Source of the DNA: Amborella trichopoda
Taxonomy: Eukaryota > Streptophyta > Magnoliopsida > Amborellales > Amborellaceae
Direction: 5' to 3'
Assembly (NCBI RefSeq): GCF_000471905.2
Contig: NW_006499905.1
Coordinates: 3,517,079 to 3,581,078 of the forward strand
Length of the DNA: 64,000 bases
Made by a program: the position numbers and the translations under genes
Shown here: positions 38,601-49,072 of the stretch, piece after piece
Position numbering within the stretch: the first letter of the stretch is position 1
How the letters are laid out: each line of letters opens with the position of its first letter
Notes under the pieces: model-generated
The model's database searches: none
What the model saw: only the letters and a program-made list of their open reading frames with translations
Told to the model about the DNA's origin: nothing

Positions 38601-41600
38601 TATAAAACATAAAAAAATTAAATCTAATATCAATGGGTGATGTTTTGATCAATTTTTGTCAACTTTGAGAAACCCTTCGATCCTAAAGAAATCAGTTTAT
38701 CTCTCTAAAATGGGCTCCAATAAGTTTTAGGCTTCAAATGAACTTAAAACCGTCCTTCTAACCCTTTATATTTAAAAAAAAAAACAATACAAAAAAAAAT
38801 TTCCGCCTTTGGGCGGGATGCTGGCTTAGGCGGGTTCCGTACCGCCTAGGCAGGGCGCAGGCCCCGGCCACAATGGGCTTGGCGCTGGGTGCCTGCCTAG
38901 GTGGATTTTGTACCGCCTAAGCGGACGTCCAGGGACTACCTCTCATATTAGCCTCCTAGGCCTGGGCGCATCGCCCAGGCCTTCTGGACCTCCTAGGCGC
39001 TGGCCGGTCCGCTTTTTGAATCACTGAATTAGATAATAATAAAGTAAATATGTTACAAATGGCAGAGCATGCCATGGCACAGACATACAAGAAAAGGATT
39101 TAAATACAGAATAAAATGCATACAATACATAGAAATAACAAATTGAAGGAATATGCTATATAAAGAGGAAGTAATTCAAATAAGATATATAAAACAAAAA
39201 GTATGGAAAAAGCAATATAAGGACCATACATATTTCAACTAAGAATTATCTGATTTTGCCAATAGTTCTGTCAAGAGGTTCCCAAACTCCATCTACTTCC
39301 ATAATGGTCATGACCAGTGTTCGCAAAACCGAATCAGAACGGTTTATTGAACATGGGGCTAGAAGCAATTTAACCGGCCTAACTGATAAACCGGCCGATT
39401 CAACCGTTCTAACCAGGCAAGTTACGGGTGGCCAAAAATTGTTGAAAAAAGTAAAAAAGATGCAAAAAAAATCTACTAAAATATGAATAGCATATAAAGA
39501 ATGATTAGAACAATGAAGTAGAAAATTAATGAAAAAATGGATTTTAAAAGAGAGTTAACATAACGTAAAATATTACAAAATGTATTACAAATCAAAGTCC
39601 TTATTTTTTGGATTTTATAGACATTTTTTTGAATTTTTATTTTTAAAATAGCGGCTGATCTAACTAGGCGGTTACCGGTTTGATCGGGTGGTTTTTCAAA
39701 CAATGGTCATGAAACATATATTAAAGAAAATAAATTGTTCAAGCCATGAATATGAGAAACTTCACACAAAAATCTAATGAAGAATCTAGAAGAAGTTAAG
39801 GGCAACATTTTCTGGAACTTTGGTCAATTCTCTACAAGACTAAGAATCATTCAAGCAACACTTGAAGAGTTATTGATAATATGGGAGGCGCTTTTGTCCC
39901 TTTTAGATGAGATTGGAAAGGACCGAAAGCAGAAGGGAAAGTAATTAACATCACTAAAATAGGATGTAGATTAATCAAGGATATGGAGAACTTAGTTATT
40001 CCTGAAAACTACCAAAGACCACCAGCTGAAAAGAACTGTAGTATTTGGTGTCCAAATAAATAGAATTATTAAAAGAATTTCATGTGCACAAGTGGTAAGA
40101 ATATCCTAGAACATATATTAGATTTCATCAAGCAACTCACAATTGGAACATAAACTTGTGAAAATTACCTTGCATTGATCACATGGTTGGAAAGACTAAC
40201 TCACAGACACAAACATTGTGCTACTATACTGTTACAGTATTCAACAAATATATTATTGTAACTCAAGAAGCTACATAAAAAATTTGACACAAAAACAACC
40301 TTGAAGAAGTGAAATTCTATCCGATCTGTGTGTATTCTTTTCATAAGTAGCCTCAATGTGCTTGAGCATTACAAGATTCATTTAGAGTAGGAATGAAAGG
40401 AACTTGAAGTGTTTGCCATGTCATGCAGATAAAAACAGAAATTCAGTATCCTTAAATTGGGAACAGCGTCTTCGAATAGCTCTGAGTGTTGCACAAGGTA
40501 ATGCATATCAAATATTTCCTTTTTCTGATATTGATTTCAATTTCTCAACAAGTATTTTGTGTTGTAGGATTGGAGTATCTTCATTGTGGATGCAAACCAC
40601 CAATCATTCATAGAGATGTCAAGACCGTCAACATCCTCTTAAATGAAAACCTAGAAGCCAAAGTAGCAGATTTTGGGCTGTCAAGATTAGGGCCAACTGA
40701 GGATGACACTCACATATGGACTATTGCCGCGGGCACCCCTGGATATGTGGATCCTGAGTATGTTACTGATCACCGTATAGCAGAAAAGCAAAAAAACATT
40801 ATACACAACCATCATCCACAGAAGTCTTTCTATGTTTTCGATTTCTTGCTCTTTTCGTTCCTACTTTTCTTTACTTCCACCCAGAAATGAAGGGCCAGAC
40901 CTCTATTTCCTTTCCAGCTTACTGTTTGCCATTTGAAGGATGCATTTTTCACCCATTTTTGTCCAACCGAATTATTTATCTAATTTGGGGAAGATATATG
41001 GCCATGAATTCTCTGTGGAAGTTCTTTTAAATAAATGTCATGCTTCTTTGATTCTCTTCAAATAGTCAACAGAACTAAAAGGAAAGATGAAATTTTCCAG
41101 TGTATGGGTTGGGCCTCTACACACATTCCTACATGGAAGTAACCAACTAGTTGAAGGAACCTATCTTTTTTATGCTGTTCATTTAAACCAGAAGCCACAA
41201 GAGATTTTTTTCCACAAATAACTTGTACTTTTATGTGTGCGTATGGCGAGAAGGTTGAGAGGGACTACAGATAGTTTGATTGTCCTTTGCTTCCCTTCCA
41301 ATATCTTGCCAATGCAGGTATAGATAGTTTCTAAGAAGACTGATCTACATAGTAAACTAATATCTTTTCTTCTCTTAATACAATGTTGACAGTTTCAAAA
41401 ATAATAATGATAATATTAATCTCTTTTATTGAGAATATATTGTTTTCATGACAAAGTATTTCCATGGGTCATTATTTAAGTATGTATTAACTCCATTAAC
41501 TGCAGGTACAACATCACGAACAAGCTCACTGAGAAGAGCGATGTCTATAGCTTTGGGATAGTTCTTTTGGAGCTTATATCAGGCCAGCCTGCAATAATTT

Positions 41601-41926
41601 TGGATGAAGAGAGACTACATATAGTACACTGGGTAACTCCCAAGATTAAAACAGGTGACATTGTTAGTGTGGTTGATCCGAGGTTGCAGGGGGAATATGA
41701 CATTAATTCAATGTGGAAAGCCGTTGAGATAGCATTGGCATGTACACCAGAGACAGCCGTTAGGCGGCCAACGATAAGTGATGTTATCGGTGAACTGAGA
41801 GGATGTGTAGAGCTTGAGTCATCGTGTCGCAGGAGAACTTCAAGAACAGAATACCACACATCAAGCCCCATAACTGCTTCAATAAATATGGAGAAGGAAC
41901 CAGGATTTGATCCTTCACCAAGGTAG
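29057..41926 (+). CDS. LRR-I type malectin-like/LRR receptor-like Ser/Thr kinase (copy 1), 12 exons
   Basis: Predicted plasma-membrane receptor kinase. Exons read from splice sites and protein similarity: 29057-29591, 30212-30693, 31637-31772, 31851-31922, 33451-33522, 33608-33688, 33768-33930, 36294-36520, 36609-36735, 40429-40497, 40568-40757, 41506-41926 (about 858 codons, close to the family length of about 850-900). Domain order is malectin-like ectodomain, GDPC motif, LRRs, transmembrane helix, kinase. Kinase motifs are intact: GKGGYGPVF loop, VAVK lysine, HRDVK, DFG and GTPGYVDPE, so it is an RD kinase. Phases agree at every junction except exon 33930 to 36294: the upstream exon ends in phase 0 and the downstream one needs phase 1. 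A shifted acceptor (exon start 36302) would restore the frame; otherwise copy 1 is frameshifted. The signal-peptide exon is not securely found. Two introns are swollen by MITEs, and one holds a 424-nt gap. Family membership is secure; function and ligand are unknown. Confidence 0.9.
29640..30160 (+). mobile_element. GACCC/GGGTC-rich MITE split by an RTE-like LINE tail, inside a malectin intron
   Basis: GGGTCAGGTCTAGGTC (29,700) and GGTCAGGTTTGGGTTC (30,060) are opposite arms. Between them, at 29,811-29,900, ATCATCATCATCCAAGCC then ACAATTATTTGAGGTGGGC is the reversed 3' end typical of plant RTE-type LINEs (ending GATGATGAT). Non-coding. Confidence 0.45.
30212..30693 (+). CDS. Receptor-kinase exon: malectin-like domain, C-terminal half
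   Basis: Acceptor GGAATAG, phase 2 in; donor GACG|GTATGT, phase 1 out. The first residues [14 protein letters not shown] match the family's YP.D.YDR.W.P block. NISWEP, YFNFYFA and FEIYMAN match the second malectin-like repeat. Several N-glycosylation sequons (NTS, NRS, NIS, NST) fit an extracellular domain. Confidence 0.9.
30733..30771 (+). repeat. (GA)n microsatellite in receptor-kinase intron
   Basis: About 19 GA units, 40 bp after the donor at 30,694. Confidence 0.95.
31637..31772 (+). CDS. Receptor-kinase exon: hinge with GDPC motif and LRR N-cap
   Basis: Acceptor CTTTCAG; donor CT|GTATGC, phase 2. Encodes [13 protein letters not shown], then SWVGDPCLP and WDSLTC. GDPC is the conserved linker between malectin-like domain and LRRs in this class (known from SYMRK-type receptors). 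WDSLTC is the cap Cys before the first repeat. Confidence 0.9.
31851..31922 (+). CDS. Receptor-kinase exon: first LRR (72 bp)
   Basis: Exactly 72 bp, one 24-residue plant LRR, phase 2 in and out, flanked by CTCTGCAG and TT|GTAGGT. Encodes [19 protein letters not shown], matching the plant LRR consensus LxLSxNxLxGxIP. Confidence 0.88.
32630..32671 (+). repeat. (AT)n microsatellite running into assembly gap
   Basis: About 20 AT units; sequence is lost immediately after. Confidence 0.95.
32672..33095. other. Assembly gap (424 N) in receptor-kinase intron
   Basis: Run of N after an (AT)n tract. The flanking LRR exons join in phase, so no exon needs to be hidden here. Confidence 0.99.
33451..33522 (+). 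CDS. Receptor-kinase exon: second LRR (72 bp)
   Basis: 72 bp between TGATCCAG and CT|GTAAGT, same phase as the previous repeat. Encodes [19 protein letters not shown]. Joining it directly to the exon at 31922 gives a continuous family-like LRR block, so no exon need be hidden in the gap at 32672-33095. Confidence 0.88.
33608..33688 (+). CDS. Receptor-kinase exon: third LRR and C-cap (81 bp)
   Basis: 81 bp, acceptor TTGACAG, donor AG|GTTAGC, phase 2 out. Encodes [18 protein letters not shown], then NTSGALVLR. This equals the family's last LRR followed by the short juxtamembrane lead-in. Confidence 0.88.
33768..33930 (+). CDS. Receptor-kinase exon: juxtamembrane and transmembrane helix (out of phase with next exon)
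   Basis: Acceptor CATTTAG. A basic stretch (RQTKSKK) precedes a hydrophobic helix of about 24 residues (33841-33912 approx.), then KKIK. The only strong donor is TCG|GTGAGC at 33931, giving 163 nt and phase 0, whereas the first kinase exon needs phase 1. The matching exon of copy 2 is 161 nt and phase 1. Copy 1 has extra bases (GTCTC-like) just before its donor and lacks six bases further upstream. Confidence 0.82.
33931..36293 (+). other. Receptor-kinase intron between transmembrane and kinase exons
   Basis: 2.36-kb intron in copy 1. From about 34,895 it matches 63,120-64,000 of copy 2, with about 223 nt (35185-35407) present only in copy 1. It contains an open 31-codon stretch after an acceptor at 35648. 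No protein domain is visible. Confidence 0.6.
36294..36520 (+). CDS. Receptor-kinase exon: kinase N-lobe, glycine loop and catalytic Lys
   Basis: Acceptor TTGAATCAG, donor GAG|GTTCGT. Encodes [29 protein letters not shown] (ATP loop) and [10 protein letters not shown] with the ATP-binding Lys, ending FLAE. The usual acceptor needs phase 1 upstream. An AG eight bases further on (exon from 36302, AAG TTG TGT) would fit the phase-0 transmembrane exon. Confidence 0.88.
36609..36735 (+). CDS. Receptor-kinase exon: kinase helix C to hinge
   Basis: Acceptor TCAAGCAG, donor TCAG|GTACAA, phase 1. Encodes [19 protein letters not shown] and [18 protein letters not shown], the family's HH.NLVSL.GYC and hinge Y-EYM-GNL blocks. 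Confidence 0.88.
36851..37079 (+). mobile_element. hAT-like MITE (229 bp) in receptor-kinase intron
   Basis: Perfect 8-bp target duplication ATTATAAG at 36843-36850 and 37080-37087. Left end CAGTGTTCTAAAACTCAGG; right end, reversed, CAATGTTCAAAACAAGGCTC. Short and non-coding; needs hAT transposase in trans. Confidence 0.88.
38350..39026 (+). mobile_element. hAT-like element (about 677 bp), same family as 26046-26394
   Basis: Ends CAATGTTTCAAAAGCGCTAGG and, reversed, CAGTGATTCAAAAAGCGGACC. GC-rich inside, full of CCTAGGCG. No clear 8-bp target duplication, so its ends may be altered. Confidence 0.65.
39315..39705 (+). mobile_element. hAT-like MITE (391 bp) in receptor-kinase intron
   Basis: Target duplication GTCATGAC (39307-39314) and GTCATGAA (39706-39713), 7 of 8. 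Ends CAGTGTTCGCAAAACCG and, reversed, CATTGTTTGAAAAACCACC. Subterminal AACCGGCC repeats. Confidence 0.82.
40429..40497 (+). CDS. Receptor-kinase exon: kinase subdomain VIa part
   Basis: 69 bp; acceptor GTCATGCAG, donor CAAG|GTAATG, phase 1 in and out. Encodes [19 protein letters not shown], matching the L.W..RL.IA...A.G block before the catalytic loop. Confidence 0.88.
40568..40757 (+). CDS. Receptor-kinase exon: catalytic loop, DFG, activation loop
   Basis: Acceptor TTGTGTTGTAG, donor CCTGA|GTATGT, phase 2. Encodes [22 protein letters not shown] (RD-type catalytic loop with Asp and Asn), KVADFGLSR (Mg-binding DFG) and GTPGYVDPE. Confidence 0.9.
41506..41926 (+). CDS. Receptor-kinase last exon: kinase C-lobe, C-terminal tail and stop
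   Basis: Acceptor TTAACTGCAG. Encodes [36 protein letters not shown] and the subdomain XI Arg in RRPTISDV. A Ser/Arg-rich tail ends ...DPSPR and TAG at 41924-41926. No canonical AATAAA was seen in the next 400 nt, so the 3' end is not placed. Confidence 0.9.
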
Positions 41927-43545
41927 TCAGCTTCAACAGTTTTCGCATGCATGTCGGAAGCCATTATAGGACAGTCAACATCTGCCAAGGTTCTCAAAGC
42001 AATTAGATACGTTGAGCAAGCCTTTTATTTCATTCTTAAATTTTATGTACTTCTGCTCACTCAACATTGAATGTGGCCCGTGATTCTCTTATGCCTTCAG
42101 TCTACTCTTCTTTGGTTTTACGAGGTAGACTAGCCTGTAATTCTCCATTATTGGGTGTAATTCTCGACTATTGAGTGTAATTCTGCAACTTGATGATATT
42201 TATTTTCCTGTTTTCTTTTAAACCAGTTTGATAAAATGCTCCATCTAGATAACTACTATAAGGGAAGGCATTGTTGTTGTGCATATAGTTGTGGCTGTAG
42301 TTTTGAGGGATGAGGACAGCCTTTTATTGACAATCAAACAGCCCATAGAATTTGAATATTTCCCAATTATAATTCAAACAAATCAATCAAACACCCCCAT
42401 ACAGCAAACGTCAATTCCTGAAATTATAATTAGGAAAAATCAAATAAAAATTTCCAATTTTTTCTATCAAACAAACCCTTAATTTTGCTCTCAAATCCAC
42501 ATGAAAGGGTGAGGAATTAAATACAATTTATTAAATAAAATTTTTTTAAGACCCTTTTATTGAGAAATTTTTTAAAGTCTAATTGTTTAGATTATCCACT
42601 ATATTTTTGGATATTACCTACTAACAAAATTTGGGTTTTTTTTTTTTGTTCTTATGGATAATATTTACTCTCTCTTTCTAGAAATTGATGCAAACTTTTG
42701 GAAAATGGCGCCAAAATTCTATAAATAATTACCCCATCAATAACCAAGATAAATATGCAATTTTAACACTAACGAACCTATAGTCCTATATCAAATGGGA
42801 CTTGCAATTTGGTTTGAACCCCTTACTCATATGTAAGTTAGGCTCTCTCTGGTTTTCTTTCTCATCTGAACTTTTGAGGGGAGATTGCTAGAGGTCCCCT
42901 GGTTTCTTAATATATATTCCTTCTTAATTCATTCAAGAGATGGCTTTTCAATCATTCACTGCTATTCTTAACATTCAAAATAAAAAAATTTGGTTGCTTA
43001 ATTGAGTTTGCGATCTTTTAAAAGCACCCAGGGGAAAAACATCATTTATCAACTTTTGCTTATTAGTTTTTTGGTTTTCTTTCTTTCATTTAGGCCATTT
43101 TGATCGTTCACCTTGTTTTAGTGATTCTTAATTATTTAGAGTTTTTTATTTAATTTATACCATGCTTTAAAGTCTCTTGCCACAACTCTTTCTTGTCTCT
43201 TTCGGGTCATGTATTAAGAAGGGTAGATTCCTATTTCCTTGTGTTGTTTAGTTTGATTATTTGTTTTTCCTCTTTTTACACATATTTACTCAGAAAAAGG
43301 AATACATTAGTCATGTTCATTGGTTTCCTAATCCTTAGTTCTTATGTTTTCTCCTCTTTGCTTTTTTTATTTTTTTTTATTTTTTATTTTTTTTGTGATT
43401 ATTTAGTTTTCATGTAAGTTTTTTCCTTTTTGACTGCTCTCACTATTCTCTAAGAGCTTCACTAGAATGACCATCCATCCTCAAAGAAGGACGGTGGAGA
43501 TGAACCATAGCTTCAATTGAACTTCATCTAATCACTAATGCAATG
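41927..43545. other. Region downstream of receptor kinase
   Basis: Presumed 3' UTR, then T-rich low-complexity DNA (43,060-43,440) that creates a spurious hydrophobic frame. No gene seen. Confidence 0.5.
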
Positions 43546-43569
43546 GTTGATCTACACCTTTTTTTTTTT

Positions 43570-44404
43570 GACCAATGTTAATACTTTTATTAATACTATG
43601 AAAATAAAATTACATCATCAGAGATAAAAAGAGAAGATAAAAAGGCACCCCCCTTAGCCAAGTTGTCGGCCACCGAGTTCCTTTGCGATAAACATGAGTG
43701 AAGAAGACCGTAATAGTTGAAGACAAATCCATAATCCTTAGCCAGAGTGGTCGTAACTTCTAAGGAATGAGTTGTTCCGTATTATACGACTTCATCACGT
43801 TATGATAATCCCCTTCTATCCAACATGTATGGCTATAATTTCTCTCTCTAAAAATTTTCAATCCTTGATAAAGCGCACTTAATTTAGCAAAAAAATTTCG
43901 TTGCATACCCTATTGGCCCAGTATAGAAAAGAAGAGTATACAGTCTCTCAGAATACCACCAATCCCAACAATTCCGGGATTACCAAGAGAACTTCCATCA
44001 AAGTTGAGTTTTACCATATCAGCATGAGGCGCCATCCATAAACTTTTTGGTATACTCCTAATGGCACCCATATGAAAAAGGTTGTTGAGGTTAGTAAATA
44101 CATCAATCTTCGTCACACCCCACCCTACTTTTGACACCGAGAGCCACGACCATATAGATAACTTAATAGAATGAATCAGACCATCCAGAGATAGAGAAAC
44201 TCCTTTAAAGGTCATCATGTTTCTTTCATTCCAAACTTCCCAGAGGATAACTCCTTTTACAATCTTCCACAAAGTTTTGCCTACCTCCGGCAGATGTGGT
44301 AATAAAAGTTGAGTAACAACACCCTCAACTGTCATTGGTAGGGCCAACCTAATATATTCACCACACCAAACAACCAATACCAAATTTGGGTTGTGAAAGG
44401 GCAA
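43570..44404 (-). pseudogene. LINE ORF2 RNase H domain and 3' end
   Basis: ILWEVWNERNMMTF, then HADMVKLNFDGSSLGNPG and GIGGILRD (44404-43910), the start of a plant LINE RNase H with its first catalytic Asp. A stop follows, and the second motif reads FFAKLSALYQGL, Lys where the family has catalytic Glu (AELSALYQGL). The 3' UTR and poly(A) end follow. Confidence 0.82.
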
Positions 44405-44439
44405 TGTAATAAAAGATGCGCACCATACTCCCCATCAGC

Positions 44440-44937
44440 TTTATCTAACAAATAGACATTTGGTAAAATCTTACCCCTTTTAATCAGATTATCAATTGTT
44501 AAAATCTTATTCATAGATACTAACCAGATAAAAATTTACACTTAATGAGGAATAGGTCTTTTCCAAATTTACACAATCTAAGGGCAAGACCATCTCCAAT
44601 GATCATGAAAGAGAAGATTGTAGCAAGATTTAACCGTAAAGATGCCATCACTCTCCACCTCCCATACCATCTGATCCACTGCATCTGGCGAAATGTCGAC
44701 CGTTTCCAGTAAATCCATCAATGCAACTACATTTGGTGACATATAAACTATTTTCAGTAAATCCATCAATGCACACCATTGAGCAAAGAGTGTGGTATTT
44801 AGCCTCACATACGGTAAAGGAATATGCCAAGATAAAGAATCACCTCTTCTCTCCACCAACTCACAGACCTTACTATTGGGTCTCAAAATCATCCTGAATA
44901 GATCTAGGAAGAGAGACTTAAGGGGATAATCTCCCAA
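44440..44937 (-). pseudogene. LINE ORF2 zf-RVT-like segment
   Basis: Between reverse transcriptase and RNase H. Contains DGIFTVKSCYNLL (44,660-44,610) and, after a frame change, MNKILTIDNLIKRGK and AHLLLHCPFTTQIWYWLF (44514-44332). This matches the conserved zinc-binding region of plant LINE ORF2. An internal duplication of about 60 nt gives repeated ...MDLL...SP... near 44,690-44,790. Confidence 0.75.
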
Positions 44938-45002
44938 CCACTTATGATGTCAAAAGGAGATTTGGTCACCACACCCTATAGACCATCTAAAATAACCAGC
45001 AA

Positions 45003-46740
45003 TCATGGACTTGTAAGAAACAATATTTCTCCACATTTGAGTATTATCTCTCCTCCTACCTCCCCCAAGCCATACTTCCGATCTAACCCATATTTAGCAA
45101 AGATGACTTGGAACCATAACTGATCTTTTAAGTGAAGACTCCTCCACCACCATTTACACAAAAGAGCTTGATTAACCATTCTAAAGCTTCTAATATCAAG
45201 GCCCCCTTCCTTCCTAGGCGTACACACCCTATCCCATCTCAAAAGATTGAACTTCCGCTGATTATTATTAGAGCCACACAGGAAGTCTGTCATCATTTTC
45301 TCAATCTTTTTGGCAACCGAGGCAAGCATATTAATAAGCGACATCTGAAACACCAGAAGGTTTGCCAAGCAAGATCTTAGAAGCGTCACCCTTCTCCCAA
45401 GAATTAAATACTTGGGTTTCCACATATCCAATTTACATTGAATTCTCTCAATCACCCTATGCCAAACAGCTATAGAAAATCTTGAATAAGAAATTGGTAA
45501 TCCAATGTACAGAATGGGGAAAGAGCCCACTTTACAACCCACCACACTTGCTAAAGTCGCAAGCAATGCCTGAGGGCAATTAATACCAACAAAGGAGGAT
45601 TTATGGAAGTTCACTTTAATCCTAATTGTAACTTCACAGATTTCAAAAAATAAAGCAATATTCTTAATGTGTAGGGGATCCACATCACAAAAAATAATAG
45701 TGTCATAAGTATATTGTAAATGAGAGACAACCATACTTGATTTGCAATAGAAAACCTTGAAAAATATCCCATCCTTTCCACTCTGTTCAACATCAAACTG
45801 AAACATTCAACATAAATGGTAAAGAGGAAAGGCGAGAGGGCATCCTCTTGGCGCAAGCCTCTAGAAGCCTGAAAGAAGCCAATTGTGCTACCCTTGAAAA
45901 GCACTGAGAAATGGCTAGACGAAAGGCAACCAAACATCCACTTTAAGAAAAAATACCAGCCTTTTTACTAAGGACCCTCGAGTGAATACACTCTTGTGCA
46001 ATGAGAACACTATCCGTAATTTGACGATCCTTAATAAAGGTAGATTGGGTGTTCGAGATTAGAGCAGATAGTACACTCTTCAAACGTTGTGCCAACATTT
46101 TTGTAATAATTTTGTTAAAGCTGGTTAAAATAGACTGATAGGGCGAATATCTGACGAATTAGAAATCAAATATTTCTTTGGAATTAGGGCTAGAAAGGTC
46201 GAGCGTAACCCTTTGAAAATCTCACCTCGAATCAAGAAAGCCCTAACAACATCCAGCAACTTACCATTTACCAAATCCCAAAATTTATGAAAGAAACCAA
46301 GAGGGAAACCATCCGGACCTGGAGCTTTATCCCTTGGCATAGCGAAAATCGTCTTTTACAATTCTTCCATAGAAATATCTCTTTCCAAGAAATTTTTTGC
46401 TTCATCCGAGAGAACTTTGAAAGGGACTCTATTAAAGGATGGTGAAAGAGTGGCCTCTTTGAAGAAAGCCTTCTTAAAATGGTCAATAACGACCCCTTGC
46501 ATAGCAACCATATCATCAGAAGCAACACCAGGAATAGACAGACCCGAAATATCATTTTGTCTTTTTCTAACACTGGCAAAGCATGGAAAAATTTGGTGTT
46601 AAGATCTCCCTCCTTAAGCCACTTCGATCTAGACCTTTGTCTTCAATATATTTCCTCTGATCTCCTTAGATCCTCCAAATCTTTAATCTTCACTCCCTTC
46701 TCCAATACCAATTGCTCTGATAAAACATCATTAGTTTGAA
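45003..46740 (-). pseudogene. LINE ORF2 reverse transcriptase domain, broken and inactive
   Basis: DKAPGPDGFPLGFFHKFW, FLALIPKK and RPISL (46340-46125), then NTQSTFIKDRQITDSVLIAQ (around 46,050), GLRQEDALSPFLF (45937-45611) and SHLQYTYDTIIF (near 45,720). The catalytic Y/F-A-D-D-T box reads YTYDT, so the first catalytic Asp is Tyr. PILYIGLPI and the thumb region follow (45806-45003). Several frame changes. Confidence 0.88.
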
Positions 46741-47658
46741 CATTAGAATCTAGCAATTTAATCTTAGAAAGTACACCATCTATTTTGGCCTTAATATCGA
46801 ACTTATGTACTCTCTTTCAATCAATCAACTTATGTTTAACATTCGAAAGTTTTTTGTGTAACTAAAAATCCATGGTACCCTCCACTATAGTATTGGTCCA
46901 CATTCCTTTAATCAACTCGACAACATCTTTCTCCATCAGCTACCTAACATCCAACCTAAAAGGTATTGGTCCACCATTTAATCAACCAGTAGTCAATAAT
47001 AAAGGGCAATGGTCCGAGGATACCCTGGGAAGAGCTTTGGCCCAAGCTAGGGGTACACTTCCAACCATTTCGACGCAACAAAAAATCTATCTAATTTAGA
47101 CATAGCTAAATTAGTTATGTTATTATTGAATCAAGTAAATTTGGAGCCAATGATAGGGACATCAACCAAAGAATTATATTCAATAAAGCTATTGAACATC
47201 CGCATCGAAGAATTGATAGGAGTACTAGAAAGACATTCATCTGGCCATCGGATCCAATTGAAGTCCCCACCAACATAATTGAATTACCGAATGTAAATTA
47301 TTTAGGAAAAGTTCTTTTAAGGCCGGCATGCAAAGCCCATGCACATTCAAAAGACCCCAAGAAAAACCACTGTTTGGGCCAGTAAAACCCAAAATGAAAA
47401 AGTTGTTTTTGACAACAACTTCGAAATTAACAAGAACCAAAGATCCCATAGGACCCATAAGTCCCCTGAACTACCAACAGTATCAATACCAAAAAAGCAA
47501 TTGCACCATAACCCCACACCTCATGAGCCCCAGAGACAGTGGGGCTTGGAAGCTTAGTTTCTTGCAACAATAAAACAAAATTTAGAAACCAAAAACCTGA
47601 CATCTCTTTTTCTATTCGGATGTCCCAACCCCCTAACATTCCAAGAACTAAAATTCAT
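46740..47658 (-). pseudogene. LINE ORF2 endonuclease domain, broken
   Basis: ORF2 starts at ATG 47658 with MNFSSWNVRGLGHPNRKR, the standard plant LINE endonuclease start. LLLQETKLPS (around 47,560) carries the QET Glu but in another frame. GGDFNWIRWPDE (47,275-47,240) is the GDFN motif in yet another register, followed by SKLDRFFVA. At least two frameshifts and stops, so no intact apurinic/apyrimidinic-like endonuclease remains. Confidence 0.75.
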
Positions 47659-48967
47659 TTAAAGACAAAATTAAGGTTAGAAGAGGAATCTGGTCCATCA
47701 TGCCCATTATGAAGCATCACATCATCATTAAAAACCTCCTCGTCAGACAAGGATGAAGAAGAATCCATCATCTTATCATTCTGCTCACCAAACACCATAG
47801 CGTGTCCTTGTGAACCTAGCACTGTTACTTTTCCCCATGCCTGAAGCCTAGCAGAGGATTGCACCCCTTTCCTCGTCTCACTAACTTTTTTCACACAGTC
47901 ACCTACTTCGTCTCTAATAGGCGTGTCAAAAACATTGGGAACATCCCAAAAATCTTTAGGAAGCCTTCCACTGATCATATCTCTCATAACCACTCTTCGC
48001 GATTTTCGGCGCTCCTTAATCTCTTTCATTACCTCACAAAGAGGCACATTTTCCATTCCCATATCCTTTACTAGCTCACAAACCATAGAGGCCTCAGCCT
48101 CAGCCTCTCTTCTACCTTGGTGCCATCTACCGACTTGCAAGGAATAGTTGACAGTGGGGGTTGGCAACCAACCCTTCCACCTTCTTGAACTTCAGAGGAG
48201 ACGAACTTCATCATCCCCTTAGAACTTTCAGCATAAGCATATTCCGACAGCCAAATAGAAAAACCATCCAGAGGGCAGAGAACATCTGGCACTACCATAG
48301 CAAGTGGCATAGGAGTCTCTACTTCTTCATCAGTAGCTAGCCCAAGTGTTGTCAACATGGGAACCTGTGGAGCTTCATTGGTAGGAGAAACTGCTGGTTC
48401 TTCAACATAATCAAGAATCATGATCTCGTCAGGGTCAATCATCAACAAATCAAACCTGGACCTAGAAGCACTAGACTCTTTCAATGATGCCCTGCGAGCC
48501 GGAATAGAATACATACTTCTTCTCAGCCAAAACAGTAGCAGACCACACCAAAAGCGTTGGATTTGAGAATCAACAGCAACCGTTTGTAATAGACGAAGGT
48601 ACTAAAAAACCACAAGGTAGCACCATGATGTAGAATCCCTCCTATTTTGAATCAAGAAAGAAGAGATGGACATGGAAGGTTTCCTCACGGTCTGGTCAAT
48701 CAAATGTAGGGATGCCATGTTTACTGAGAGATCATTCTGGAAGATTCGGGTACTCTGCGGGTCTTCTTTGGGACACGGAGCAGCCATCTCTCCCATTTTA
48801 ACATCTTCCTTGGAAAACGACAACACCATCTCACCCATATTTACACTGTACCTGGGGGTATTGGGTGCACCCGCTAGACTACTAACTCTACCGATAACGT
48901 AGGGAGAAGTTTTATCCGCGTGGGGGGAGATAAGTTCATCCATGACAATTGTCGAAGAAGATGGCAC
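47655..48967 (-). pseudogene. LINE ORF1 (gag-like), broken
   Basis: Three open pieces cover it: 48967-48602, 48514-48071 and 48167-47655. They are rich in Ser, Glu and Asp, with a basic segment (EIKERRKSRR). I see no zinc knuckle or clear RNA-recognition fold, so the assignment rests on position directly before ORF2. The last piece stops with TGA at 47657-47655, overlapping the ORF2 ATG. Confidence 0.55.
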
Positions 48968-49072
48968 TCGTGCGAGGAATTTGCTGAAAAAACCTACCGT
49001 CGAATCAGGGAAACGGCCAATCGAGATCCACTGCTTGGTGATCTTGGGAAGTTTAGAATTTTTTAAATTCCT

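Larger units (their letters stand above)
36736..40428 (+). other. Longest receptor-kinase intron, loaded with MITEs
   Basis: 3.7-kb intron splitting the kinase domain. It carries three hAT-like elements (36851-37079, 38350-39026, 39315-39705) and a C12 run near 37811-37822. The rest (37,090-38,350 and 39,715-40,428) is AT-rich with no recognisable coding content. Confidence 0.6.

Noticed and set aside
43193-43417. 74-codon hydrophobic frame
   Set aside because: T-rich low complexity; Phe/Leu runs follow from composition.
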